Positions 24,103 through 36,299 of a DNA stretch of 64,000 nt are shown in pieces (positions within the stretch are counted from its first letter, which is position 1; each line of letters starts with the position of its first letter). The stretch comes from Laburnicola sp. R22_1 (taxonomy: Eukaryota > Ascomycota > Dothideomycetes > Pleosporales > Didymosphaeriaceae): contig JACONQ010000005.1 of the NCBI GenBank assembly GCA_014281115.1, forward strand, positions 2,666,001-2,730,000, in the 5' to 3' direction. The position numbers and the translations under genes are program-made. The notes below the pieces were generated by a model. It did not search any database. It was not told where the DNA came from and saw nothing but the letters and a program-made list of their open reading frames with translations.

Positions 24103-25830
24103 GATAGAAATTAAGTATAGGGCAAGCAGACCACTCGACTTTGCCGGCATGGATATAAATGATGCTAGCAGTAGTTATGGCGCTATGTGGTACCTATCTG
24201 CTAGTAGTACCGTGGACGTGGTTATAGCTTATGTGGTATGTATGCAGATAAGATGTAATGTTCATCAGTCTGAGGAGGGTTTGGGGGATCCTGTGTACCT
24301 AGGTAACCTTGGAATACTCCAAAGGGATTCAAATACCACTTCGTCGGAGTGTTCTTTTTGCGGTGGATGGGTGAGGCACTTTTCGTATTGGCGTCCGTTG
24401 GGTGAGGCAGTGGCTTGTGGAGTGTGTAAGAGGGAGCTTGGACGGGTGAGTAATGGGGAGGTGGGGGGTGGGCTGGGTGCGGACTTTTATGATGCGGATT
24501 GGGCATGTTAACCGTGACGGTTAGACTGACATGTCGCGCGGGACGAGACACAGTGTATCTAGCCTAGCGTAGGTGCGGCATGTCTGGATCGCTAGGAGAT
24601 GGAAAAAGGAGACGTTTAGACGCTGGTTTTTTTGTAATTCCTTGTTTGTTTCTTTAACGCTTTTACTACGCCTTAAATAGTGGGGTGCACATTTCTATAA
24701 TAATCTGAAGGCTTTCATCTTGTCTGCGTACGCTTGCATAGATGCTTTCTTGACTGATCTGCGACGAGTTCGGCGTTTGTAGGTAGGAAAGTAGACTTGT
24801 TCGACTTGGGGGTACTAAGGTACTAGGCTGCAAAAGCAGCTCATTGACCACGCTTATACAGGCTGGTGTGTGCGATGGTAATGCTGAGAATGCTGGAGAG
24901 TGGATGTCGAATTAGTAGCATAGAAAACTCCTAGAGAAGCACCCTCAGGCAGAGATAGTCGAGTGACGAGAGGAGAAGAAGTGGAAATGGAAAAATTGCT
25001 GCTATGAGAATGTGAGGAAAAGAATTATAATATAGTTAAGGATGGCGAGAAGTGCTTCTAATCATCTGCTAAGGAACCCATATGCAAACTGTACTCATGT
25101 CTCTGAAACGTTCATTATAGGAAGCTAGTAAAGTATCTAGAAAAGCTCCTTCACTGCGGAGAAACAAGAGAGGATGCCGTCATTAGTAAAAAGAAAGCAA
25201 GTCGGAAATATGGATTGTCATCGAGAATACTTCGGGCGTCCGCCATACATACAAAGCTGAGCAAGGCATCGACTCACTGAATTATTGGCGCTAATGCGAC
25301 TCCCTTTACGACGCAGGACGATTATGACGGACCAACCCTTCACCGTGCAACGACGGAGCAGCCAACTCAATCACAGCGACTTCTGTGCCACAAATATACC
25401 CACAGTATGTATATCCTTCGCGTCCTGGGACACGTCGCAATCTATTAGCGCACCGGCCCGGAAGCGAGCTCCATGCAAGTCTAGGAGGGGAGTGGTTCAC
25501 CGGTCATGGGGCTGTGTTTGCCTTTTGTGATCGCCATGCAGAAGGCAACAGAGTCAGTTATGACTCGACGTGAAGGCTGCATGTTTTGGGTGATCCCGCC
25601 TTCATAGTACCCAGGGTCCCATGCATAATGCCGGTGCAGTCATCTCTCATCACTCAAGCTTCAGCTTTCATTCGGGGTTGGGCCCAATGCTGATCTACAC
25701 AAGGGGCCAGTGCAGACTTGATGGACATGCGAGGCTGGTGACCGCCTGCTCATACCTACTTTAACAACTACGCTTGCGAAACAGCGCTCAGCTTGCAATA
25801 CTTTCCTCACCCGCGTCTTTCATTTCCCAT
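24103..25830. other. Intergenic region
   Basis: 3' flank of the ABC transporter, then a mildly AT-rich stretch (about 24600-25150) and unassigned sequence up to the damaged rhodopsin-like gene. No gene is supportable. Confidence 0.45.
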
Positions 25831-26684
25831 CATACGGTAAAACGCACGAGGAGTGGTGCCAGCACTATTCCGCCAGAGAAATTGGCAGCGTTTCTCGATG
25901 GACCCTCTTCCCGATCGCCAACTGGAGTAGTGCCAAACTTTGATGACCCTCCCAATCGTAACACTCTGGCGCTTGTAATCGCAACGTAGAGCGTTATTAT
26001 AGCGTCCACTTCGCTGATCTTACGCCTGTACTCGCGTCTTTCCATTGTGAAAAGATTGCATATTGAGGACTGTGAGTAGATACTACGCCAGCATGTGGAA
26101 CTCATCACGCTGACCGTTTATTGCTGTTAGATCTTGGCCTGGGCGCATTCGTAATTCTACCAGCCTTGCGGTATGTGTTCGTGCGCTCACGTGAAGTAGG
26201 TCTGCTTTGTTGGAGTAGTTTGGTGCTTCTTTGATTTCCGCCATAAAGCAGGCTTCTTTGTGCGCCAATGGAATCTCCGCGGTCATTGTCTGGTTGATCT
26301 TGGCTATGTAAGTACACCAGGTCAATGTTTAATTTTTTTTAACCAATGTTGACCCGAGCGCTTACTCTTAAGTTTCTAGAACTCTTTCATCATCACCGTG
26401 TCCTACAGCTTGATGATGATGTTCCTGAAGACCGCAATACTCCTCGAATGGAACCGACTATTCGTCCTTAATCACACACATAATACGTTTTATCGACGTA
26501 GCGTGGTGCTGATAGTACTTAACGTTGGTATCTACGCCGCTTCATTTATCTCTGTACTCTTTGCTTGCCGGCCTCCCCGAAAACTCTGGTATTTTTGGCT
26601 CGCTGGTCATTGCCTCGATAGCAAAACGCGAGGTGTAGTCAACGCAGCCTGAAATGTGGCTCTTGACATTTTCCTACTCATTCT

Positions 26685-29600
26685 CAGCGTAGTCAACGTA
26701 GCGTAGTACGGTACGGTTGACCCTAATTGCTCTACGCTACGGCTTGTATGGGCGCTACGTACGTACGGGAGCCGCCGGAAATGCCAGATTACGCCCCGTA
26801 ACTGTAGTACGGCCTAAAAAGCTCTCTACGGGCCGTAGGTGCCAAGCTCTTTCCTAATTAGGTAATTAGTAATTGTTGTTTAGTGTTAAGGTTATTAAAA
26901 AGTTATCTTTTTAGGAGATTAACTTTGTAAGATTAAAAAGGTAACTTTTAATAGCTTTTTAACGCAGCTAATTCTTCTATAATTATAAGGCCTTAATAGT
27001 ACAGCCTTCTAGACAATTGCGATCACACGTAATAGTACGTTAGGCAGAGCTAAAATACCTCTTGCAGTCGCATAATGTACAGGGCATTAAGAGGTAATCT
27101 ATCGCTATCTTGTATATAATTAGGTACTGTTTTTAGCCTATTTTAACCTACTAATAGTGTGGATTATCTATAAGTTATTTTAATACGTTATTATTGCTAT
27201 TAAAATCCTTTTATAAGTTATTTAAGTACTTATTAAGTTGTAATATGCGTTTATAGTGTTTATATGCCCTACTACTAGTAAGGAGTATAGGATCTATACT
27301 TATTATCTGCGCCCTCCTTATATTACTTATATACGCCCTAGGAACTTTGTGCAATAATAGAGGTGACTCTAGGCAGTCCTTAGTGTTATTTTTAGTGTTA
27401 ATATAGCTTAAAAACACCTTGCGTAGTAACGCCTTAGCCTTTTTGTGCTGTATAGGATGCTTTCTAGAGTAATCCTTAAACTAGGCGATATAGAGTTATA
27501 GGTGTAATATAGTAGCTATATAGTAAAGAGATAGCTCTAGATCTAGTATAATTTTATTAAAGTATATTATAAGCTTTTTAAGCGTAAGCGCAACGCCTTA
27601 TTTAACATATATAGAGTCTATAAAGCCCTTAATTTTATGTATGCGCTTAGTTAGCGACTTGTAAAGTTGCTATAAGTTAACTATTGTCTGCTAGAGTGAC
27701 CTAAATTCGCTAACGCTAGCCGCACCCTTTAGGGCCTTATAGAGCTTATAGAACTCCTATAGTACCTATATTATTGTATAGACTTTCTCCTAGTTATTAT
27801 TAGACAGCCTATTAGTTATTAGATTGTATATATTATTATTGTTATTATTAGAGACCTCTAGGAGATTGGCAGTGTTGCGCGCGCATTGTATAAACTTATA
27901 AATTAGATTCTTAAGCTCCTAGTAACGCAGCATTATAAGGTAAACGCTATACTATCTAATACCGCTATCCTATACTAAATTAAGTATGCTAAAGGTCTAT
28001 AGTAGGTCCTTGTTACCTAATTATTGCTAGGTTGTGCGGAAAAGCTCGCAGCGTTTATAGGATGCGCATATAGCGTTTACAAAGTTATGTAGCTTTCTAA
28101 TAACTCTATACTGTTAGTATAATTAATATTGCTTCTAGGAAGAGGTATAGGTAAGCTCTGCCTTAAATTTGCTTACTCTAGTACCATATATAAGTGCCTT
28201 AATAATTAGGTTAATTATATACTCTATGCAGCGTATATAGTGTTAAGTTCTAATATTAAGGCTAGTTAATAAGTTAATGTGCTTAATAAACTTTAAGTTA
28301 TTATTACTTATATTATTGCCTATAAAACAATAGAGTTTTTACTTAAAGTTATACACGTAGACAATCTAGACAATAATTTAAGCTTATATAGCTGCTATAT
28401 AGTTGCTAAAAATATTATAAAAGGTAATAGTAAAGTTATATTATTAGTGTTAAGTATCTAAATCACTATAAATCACTATAAAAAGGCCTTATTAATAAGG
28501 CTAGCAAAACCTTAGGCCAGCTTACTAATAAAGTGGGCAATAACTCTAAGAAAGCTTATATTATTTAGTAACATCTATAGATTGTAACTTACACTTATAT
28601 TACTTTACGTTGTGCGCAAAAGCTCTATAACCTCTTTCTTTTACTCTACTATGCTTATTTATATATATTTTAATAGTGTTGCGTGGCTTTTTAGTAGGGC
28701 GCGCAAAAGATTAGTTTAATTCTATATTAGAAGGCCCTAGGTGGCCGCTAACGTCGCCATTATAAAGCTAAGGTCCTTAGCGATTACCTAGTTAACAAAG
28801 GCACTCTAGAGCTTCTTCTCTTACTATAATAAGTGCGACACCCTTAACTGCGCGCTAGCAGCTTTATCCTATAGATTTTAAGCCTTTATAGCCTCTATAA
28901 TAGGCAATAATTTAGTGTCTAGGTTAACTTTATAGGCCTTTTTAAGGTAGACTTTAATATGAGCTGTGCTATTAACGCGCTAGTAATTAGCTGTTCTCTA
29001 TTCAAGGTAACAGTCTTTACATAGCTATAAGATTGTCTTACTAACTATATTATTCTCTAGATACTCTAACTTAGCTTTATATTACTATATAGATGCGAGC
29101 GCGCGCTTGCCTTTAAGTTACGATTTATAGCGGACTCTATACCTAACTCTACTAGCGACTAGATAGTAATTATTATACTAAAGGTAGTGCTAATTAATAT
29201 TAAAGGCCTCTCTTATATAATACCCTAGCTGCCAAACGTATAACCTTTCTATACTACCTAAAGTACTCTTATACAACGCAGACAACTCTAACTCGCTATT
29301 AGTAGTAGCAAGGGTGGTGTTAAGCCTTTGTAACGTAGTGGCATAGTAAGAACAATAATTAATTATACTCTAAGATAAAACCATGGCTGCGCTGCTGCCA
29401 GGTCGCGAACGCGACGACCGAACCATGGTTGAGCGTCCCATCGCCCACACTGCTCCCGCGGTTGCGACTCCGCGGTCCACTGCGGCTCTCCAACGGTCCA
29501 CCGGTTGAGAGATGACATGTGACTCAGTCATGCCAGATGGCAGACTGTCCATTGACTGCCGTCGACGATGCTGCCGTGAAGAAAGTCGACGACGAAATCA

Positions 29601-30096
29601 TCGTTATTTTGTGTATATTTTGTTACTACCACTGTGTGCTAGGTAATGGGTTTTAGTGCCTCCTGTTTTACTCCTCTCTGTGTATGGTGCGGACTCGACC
29701 TTGGTTAGAATCTCCACACGACGAAGATGTTCAATACTCTAAGATAATTACAAGGCCTAGAACTATATATTTCGCAATATATTGTAGGCAAAAGCTAATA
29801 AGTTATTACTTAAGGGGCACTAGAAAATTCTGCTATAATAAAGGCCTACTAGGCGCCCTTATAATCTGAGCTCGTACTACACTAAAAAGGGCGAAAAAAG
29901 GCCAAAAATAGCCTCCTAAAACACTAAAAGGTTACGTCAAAATCTTATAAAAAGGCTCCTATAGAGCTGTAACTACGCCGTAGAGCCGTACAAACTACGG
30001 CTACGCTACGGCCTAGGAGGCAGCTACGTACGTACAGCGTACAGGACGTACTACAGGACGTAGTACTACGCGTAGTACGGTACGTTGACTTCGCTG
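26685..30096. mobile_element. hAT DNA transposon relic, AT-rich (RIP-like)
   Basis: The element is 3412 bp including a later insertion. Its ends are CAGCGTAGTCAACGTA on the left and the inverted complement CAGCGAAGTCAACGTA on the right (15 of 16 match). An 8-bp target duplication, CTCATTCT, lies at 26677-26684 and 30097-30104; hAT elements make 8-bp duplications. Removing the element and one duplication copy restores the host frame DIFLLILPQS. The body from about 26850 to 29360 is extremely AT-rich, dominated by TA-rich words such as ctatag and ttatta, with no usable frame, as expected after heavy RIP. Subterminal sequences are packed with repeated TACGTA/CTACG words (26690-26830 and 29960-30090), probably transposase binding sites. 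Confidence 0.88.
29365..29747. mobile_element. 355-bp insertion nested in the AT-rich hAT, 14-bp target duplication
   Basis: A stretch of normal base composition (29379-29733) interrupts the AT-rich element and is flanked on both sides by the same 14-mer, ATACTCTAAGATAA (29365-29378 and 29734-29747). The insert has no terminal inverted repeat and does not start TG or end CA. A 14-bp duplication without inverted repeats suggests target-primed reverse transcription, so a SINE-like or truncated LINE-like element is my best guess. Words resembling Pol III A and B boxes (TGGTTGAGCG near 29426 and GGTTGCGACTCC near 29460) are suggestive only. It shows no RIP decay, so it entered after the host element was mutated. 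Confidence 0.6.
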
Positions 30097-31014
30097 CTCA
30101 TTCTTCCTCAGAGTATCATATGGAGACTCAACATGAGTCGTAATCGAAAAGCAGGTCTTTCTATAGTGTTCGCGATCGGCTTACTGTCAGTCACTCCGTT
30201 CTGTTTATTTCCAATATCCTCGTGGCATATGTGGTCAGGCTGACATATCTGAACTCAGCGTCAACGCATGCGCCTTGGGACGCCTATACGCAACCATAAC
30301 GCTGGATTGTCCAGACGACATCACTAAACTTTTCGACACAACGTATAAGTTTTCACAAACTCTACTATGGGCTTATTCTGAAGTCGCCGGTACATTCTTG
30401 GTGTTTTCAGTTCCCGCATTTCCCAAGATACTAACAGAGCATGGGATCGTGTCACGACTTACTGCTTCGTTACGTTCACGGGCAAGACTATCCCCGCGCT
30501 CGGTCTCCAGACACTCGAACCCCCCGACATGGCCAACCACCATTGGAAGTGCACCTGTCAACCCGCGCCGTGGCGCACGAGGATATCAGCTTACAGAGGA
30601 GGGCACGGATACTCAGAATAACTTGACTGAACTCACAACCATTCGCGACGATTATCCGAGTTCAAGGGAGGCGGAAAACCAACCTCGTTTAGGCATTGGT
30701 ATTGTGAAGACGGTCGAGGTGGAACATGACGATGTCGGACCCAAAGATACTTCTACGCAGATTTTGGACCTGCAGCATCCCTGGATGGAACGTTGACCGT
30801 CTGCTGTGCCTTTGGGACATTTTTGGTGCTATTTGAACGTTTTCTACGACCATGCGAGTTTTCATGTTGTGGTTTTGTGAGTATGTTCTTTGAAATGATC
30901 GTCTTATTATTTTGGCTTGTTTGTAGTTTCGTTGCAGCGATAAAGCGTTTGTTCATTCGCCGGTAAAATGATTGGTGGAACACCGACATGCATGGGCACA
31001 GCCCGACTACTCGG

Positions 31015-34000
31015 CAGAGTTGCTAACAGTCAGGTAAGTCAGTCTCGCGGGTCTTACCTGGGTTGACCTGTAAGGGGGGGGTCCCTGGAGTTGACCTGAT
31101 CGAACTGGTGTACGTTGGGGGGCCAAACTGACCTGGTGATTGGCCTGATTGATGATATTGTATAAAAAAAAGTGGGGCATCTATGGTGTTGACCTTATAT
31201 ATAAGCCTCCGGGGCCCAAGACCCCAAATGATACCTCTCCTCTAGCACCTGCTCAGAGAGATCTGTACTGTTAGCTAGAGTACGGTTGACGTCCGTAAAC
31301 CCAGCTTTTATCCAAGATCGTACGCACTGAGTTGCGGAGACTAGCTAGGGACCTTGTTTACGCCTTTTGGGTTCCATCATGTCGCCTGTCTCTGAGAAGA
31401 CTCTCTCACAGTAACAAGAGGACGCTGGGATCGATAGCATGTCTATCGCGAGCTTTGACAGGTCCGGGTAGCCGTCTCGCATGCCCAGCCAGTAAGTAAT
31501 CGGGTCCTGGGCAAGCGGGTGATCAATCGGGAGGTAAGGTTCGTCAGTATACCACCGCTCGTACTCATCTGAACAGTTAACAGCTGGGCTGGCGCTGAGG
31601 CGTACGGACTTTGTGAGACCTTCTGTAAACGCGTCGATATTTGATACCTTTGCTCTCTTGCGCGGGGAGAGTTGACAGCACCCGTATTCTTGGCCTTGTA
31701 CGTATCCTAGAGCTCCTTGAACTGAGCCTTGCCCTTGGCGAGCCACGTCGGGTTCTCCTCACCCCAGGCGTTGACAAAATAGTGCTTGTAATAAGGGTGG
31801 AGAGACGTCGCCGTAAAATAGGCAGGTGAGTCTTTAAGCTTAGCGTAGTACTTTGCAAGTTTCTTGTGCGCCAGCCGGACGTTGATTATTATATGGTCCT
31901 CGGGAGCGTCGTCCTTATCAAAATCAACGTTGGCCCACTGGGTCGCCAGAGCTTCAAAGTGATTGAGGAGATACTTAAAGGTCGGGTATACCTCATAGAT
32001 GGCCCCAAAACGTCCAGAGAAGCCGCGCCCTTCAAGTCTCTTGGTGGCCTCCTTCAACGGCTGGAGGACATGTACGTACGGGGTAATTACTTGCCAGTCT
32101 CCAGAGGTGAGCCCGGAGGACCTCATCCATTCAGGTACGTCGGCTGGCGTCTCTGTCTGACGCCCTCGACGCGTTGCGTAGTCGGAGCGCGTTTTTGTGA
32201 TATGCCACTCTATATACGCGTTGATAGTGGAGTGGAGTATTATAGCCCTCTTAAAGGTGTCGCAAAAGGAGTTCCACCTTGTAACAACGGGCTTGACGGG
32301 CTCTAGAAGCTTGACGGGTTTCCTATTACCCTCTGCGCGTTCAGACTTAAGAATAGTGCGCTGAAGCTGGTTGAACAAGTCGTACTGCTGGGGAGTACGT
32401 ATTGAGTGGAGGACGTCGACGAGCACCCCCAATGGGCCCTTCTGACGCCACTCACGCATGAGCTTCTCCTCCTCCGCCGTCTGATTGTCGTCGTTATCAA
32501 AAACGTCCTTGTCAACCCCAAATATCACTGTCTGACCCGTCAAGTTGAGCGAGTGGGGTGAGCAGCGCAGACGGCGTTTGACCGCGTTGAAATTAAACTC
32601 TTGGGCTAGGCAGTTAACAGTAGTATTGTTATTATTATCAAGAACAAAGTAGCCCACTGAGGACGCGTTAATGCCGAACTTTGTCAGCGTCTGTTTGACA
32701 ACCTCCGCCATCCTTTTTCCTATATAGGCGCCAGCTAGCTAGGGCAGGGCGAGAGGCAGGTCGCAGATCCGTCCTTGGGCGTTAACGTAATGGCAGACAA
32801 TCCCCATAAAGGCCTTCTTGCCACCTTTGACAGACCAGCCGTCAAAACTGAAGTGGACCTTGCCCAGCGCGTGAGACAGCTCGCGTTAAACTAACGGCGC
32901 CAGGTAATCGTAGAGGCGCAGTATATACGCCGAGACGCTCTGGTGGTTCTTCTATATCGCCATTTCTGCCTTAGGGTTGGCAACCTGGAGGAGGGCTCGA
33001 AAGGTTGGCGATTCAAACTCGCTAAGAGGATAGTTGTTCTTGACAAGCCAGCTGACTGCCGCCAGTCAAAAACGCTGTATATTGAAGTTACCTAGCGCGT
33101 TCGCAACGTCCTGCGACACCTCCATCCCGGCGCCTGTCAACCCACGGAGAGTACGCTGGCCAGCCTCCAGCCCGACAGACTCGCGCCCAGGGCGAGTTAT
33201 CGCGTGTCCTGTACGGAGCGTCTCAAGGTGAGACCAAGCTGACGACGTTGAGCTTGTTACGTCGTATATACCCCTACTTGCAAACCCAATACTCCTGTGA
33301 ACGTGGCAGTACTGACAGACAAAGAAAATACGCGTTGGGCACTTGCGTAGAGCTACTCGATAGCCGTAGTTGTATATCAGCGACTTCTTACTCCTCTGCG
33401 TCCGCAAAGGCTTCATGTACGGCCCCAGACGCGTCCAGTCGATCCCATCAAAGTTATCCTCGTACCCAGCATCGTACTCAGTATCGACAGCCTCGGGGGC
33501 TTGGGCGGAGGGCGCAGTGGGTGCAGTGGGCGCAGTAGGTGCGACAGCAATGGAAATATCTGTATAGGCGTTATGTGACTCCGCCGCCCGATCTCTAAGC
33601 TCTACCTCGAAGGACTGGTTGTCCTGGGTCGACTGGGAATCTTTGGCGACGTTAGACAGAGATTCAGCAGTGAGCGAGGTAGCTGGTGTACTAGGCGCCT
33701 CCTGTTGCCCCTGCCGTCTTTTTGAGCCCCGGCCGCGTCGATTTGAGCTCATCTAACGGGTATACTGATGGATATTGACGAGTATGTGGGTAGGTGCAAG
33801 GTCTGGGAGCACCGACGGAGATTTCAGGTGTACGGCTGATTACCCGATTAGGAAATAATCGGCAAGCTAAAACACCAAATATTCGCCAAAATATCGATAT
33901 TTGATGATATTTCCAGCTTCAAAAACTACTCCAGGAACCCTCTGTGGGGGCCCAAATCACCAGGTTGGTCAGTTTGATTAATCAGGCTTAAGGCCGGCAC

Positions 34001-34107
34001 CTTATTTGCCTACTAATTTGTATGAGCCAATGGTTGACTGATTGAATTGACGCTTGGCAGTAAACCGAGCGGACTAACTGCTACCTGATTGATTGTTAGC
34101 AACTCTG
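31015..34107 (-). mobile_element. hAT DNA transposon, nearly intact ends, defective transposase
   Basis: The element is 3093 bp with terminal inverted repeats starting CAGAGTTGCTAACA at both ends, flanked by a perfect 8-bp duplication CTACTCGG (31007-31014 and 34108-34115). The transposase frame runs on the minus strand. Base composition is normal, unlike the hAT copy about 0.9 kb away, so it is younger or escaped RIP. Confidence 0.93.
31350..33752 (-). pseudogene. hAT-family transposase, stop-interrupted
   Basis: Reading starts at 33752 with a basic, disordered N-terminus and a short A-P-T repeat near 33500, followed by a BED-like zinc-binding region (CPTRIFFVCQYCHVHR, then H-x-x-x-x-x-x-H; about 33340-33200). 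The central RNase-H-like part includes the FSFDGWS segment near 32870 and the VTRWNS / helical region (about 32280). The C-terminal dimerisation domain includes YWLGMR...LSKLAIDMLSIPASSCYCERVFS near 31500-31370. In-frame stops occur near 33066 (TGA), 32960 (TAG), 32887 (TAA), 32740 (TAG) and 31707 (TAG), and a frame change near 31680 precedes the dimerisation part. This copy cannot encode full-length transposase, but its ends look usable in trans. Confidence 0.85.
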
Positions 34108-34115
34108 CTACTCGG

Positions 34116-34354
34116 ACCCCGAAGAAACGGGGGGTGTGGATGACAGACCTTGTGATTGGCACAGGCGATTGCGTGATAGTCGCGGTAACCGAAGTTCCCA
34201 TGTTACTGGGATGTTATTTCTCCCGCCCAGAAGGAAAGGTGGCACAGCTGGATAGCTAGCCCCGCCTGCGGACGCACGTTATCTGTGCTGCGTAACGTTT
34301 TCACGTCTACCAACAACTGACCTACTATCTCGCAGACGAACTGGAGCGCCAACC
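34116..34354. other. Short gap before the P450
   Basis: 5' flank of the P450 gene directly beside the hAT target duplication; no other feature seen. Confidence 0.4.
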
Positions 34355-36297
34355 ATGACGACTTCGTTGTTTTATGCCTTGTTCATGGGCATCACGTACA
34401 TTTTCCGTGCCGTTTTGCTAACTGTAAGGCTTCAAATGAGTGTGTCCTCCCCGGCGGTGGGTCTAACATACAAGCGTAGGCCTTTCTCTTCGGGGGCCAT
34501 AGAGTAGCATTTCACCCCCTGAAAACCATTCCAGGACCATTCTTCGCGAAGCTCACTAGCGCGTACGGTGCCGTACAAGTTTGGAGACGATGTTTCCATC
34601 TGGCGTCTCTCCGGTGGCACGAACAATACGGTTAGTAACGGCATCTGCTTGGATCCTCACCATGAGTAGTCTGGTGTTTCAACGAAATGAATTATTCGAA
34701 GCATGATTGCTTTTTCATGCTTGACCCCGATGGCTGCAATTCTGACGAATAGTAAAAGGGTCCGTGGTTCGTATAGCGCCAAACCGGCTCATCTTCAACA
34801 GTGCGGCGGCGTTGCACGGTACAGTCTAAACTCCTACTCCACGAGATACTCATGCTTAGCTTTCTTGCCTGCAGACATCTATAACAACCCACGCGTGGCC
34901 AAGGGAAGAGCGTACATTCAGTTGCGCCAGAGTGGCAATGGAGCACCCAATCTTTTCAACACCCTCGACAGAGAAGAGCACCGAAAGAAACGCCGTATCA
35001 TTGCACCCATAGTCTCGGAGCGTTCAATGAGAGTCTTCGAGCCCGATATGTCGACGCAAGTTACAGAATTCTTAGTCCAGATTCTACACAGTAGCCAGAA
35101 GAACGCCGCTGTTAATATGACGCCGCGGTGTGAGCGCCTAGGCGTCGACGTTGTAGGACGCCTCGCTTTTGGGTATTCGCTCCACACCCAGAGCGACGCG
35201 GAACATCGTGTCATTGTCGAGGGATTCAAGACACGGAGCGATCGTAGCGCTTTGTACTTCTTTTGGGAGCGTCTCAGGGTGCTTGAATCGTTGTTCGATA
35301 AGCTTGAGGGCAGGCGTTCTTTGGACGGTCTGTATAGATCGATCCAAACTATGATTGCGGCTCGGATGGCTAAGCCGAGAGATGCGCTGCATGATTTTTA
35401 TGCTTTGGCTAGCGGGGACATTGCTCCTGAGGAGCCAGGCTTGATTAGCAAAGAGCTTTGGGCTGAAGCTGTTTTCTTTGTTGCTGCGGGTACGTGTTTT
35501 CCTTGGAAAGGAAAGGACTTCCAAAGCCGAACAGAGCGCTACTAAGCATGTGAATAGGTGCAAGTACTACCGCAACAGCCATGAGCGGAATATTCTTCTA
35601 TCTCTCACGAAACCCAAACGCATATGCGCGCGTAGCTTCCGAGATCAGGGCAACCTTTCCTTCCGGGCGCGATATCCGCCATGGTCAGCTGCTGAGCAGC
35701 TGCAAATACCTCCGCGCAGTCATCGACGAAACAATGCGCTTGTCGCCGTCGACCCTCGCTCCCGCCTGGCGCGAACAAGACCCCGCGTCTATCGCTAAAG
35801 ACGAACCACTCATTGTCGACGGCCTCCTCATTCCTCCTGGCACGCAGGTCGCTGTCAGCTCGTACAGCCTCCAACACAACGCCGCGTACTTCCCTGACCC
35901 TTTTGCTTTCCGTCCAGAACGCTGGCTCTCCCCAGACGACGACAACGCCGGAGACACGGACGAGCATCGCGCTACCATGAGACGCTCATGGGCACCGTTC
36001 TCCCTCGGCGACCGCGCGTGTGCGGGGAAGCCTATGGCGTATCTTGAGATGAGCCTCACGATTGCGAGGACGCTGTGGTACTTTGACTTTGAGAAAGCGA
36101 AGGGAGAGGCGGGGAAGGTGGGGGGAGGAGAGACAGGAAGGAAAGATGGACGGGGGAGGGTGGACGAGTTTCAGTTGTTTGATAGTATTGTGGTGGACCA
36201 TGATGGGCCTAATATTGTGTTTACGCCGCGGGGGGACTATTGGATGGAGCTTGAGGGGGATAATGTGATGGAGGCTGAATCATCTGTGAAGGGTTGA
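34355..36297 (+). CDS. Cytochrome P450 monooxygenase
   Basis: Exons 34355-34423, 34480-34630, 34759-34818, 34875-35489 and 35558-36297 give 544 residues. An N-terminal hydrophobic anchor (residues 1-35) places it on the ER membrane, followed by the proline hinge KTIPGPFFAKL. The I-helix reads AAGASTTATAM, the K-helix ETMR (ExxR), the PERF-like block FRPERWL, and the heme loop FSLGDRACAGKP with Cys near residue 450. It should use NADPH-P450 reductase to hydroxylate a hydrophobic substrate; the general layout resembles benzoate-para-hydroxylase-like or mycotoxin-tailoring P450s, but the substrate cannot be read from sequence. In the I-helix the usual acidic residue before the Thr is Ser. A Lys/Gly/Arg-rich insert (about residues 480-500) precedes the last strand pair. 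All four introns are GT-AG and in consistent phase. Confidence 0.9.
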
Positions 36298-36299
36298 GT

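Larger units (their letters stand above)
25840..30796 (+). pseudogene. Rhodopsin-like integral membrane protein, broken by a hAT insertion
   Basis: Pieces of a PF20684-type fungal seven-helix protein lie in order. The N-terminal segment has IPPEKLAAFL and DDPPNRNTLALV; then helix 1-2 with LRLYSRLSIVKRLHIEDY (25988-26072), a piece LGLGAFVILPAL (26132-26172), the SYSLMMMFLKTAILLEW helix with a FACRPPRKLW loop (26376-26640), DIFLLILPQ split by the transposon, the WRLNMSRNRKAGL helix (30105-30180), and a C-terminal helix with SEVAGTFLVFSVPAFPK (about 30340-30430) plus a polar tail. Disabling changes: no ATG in a suitable place, TAG at 25987, TGA at 26650, a frame change between about 30240 and 30340, and a 3.4-kb insertion inside the DIFLLILPQ helix. 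The family's function is unclear apart from a few G-protein-linked members. Confidence 0.8.

Noticed and set aside
34700..34830. Apparent missing base before the VRIAPNRL segment of the P450
   Set aside because: Using the acceptor at 34757-34758 restores the frame without any indel.
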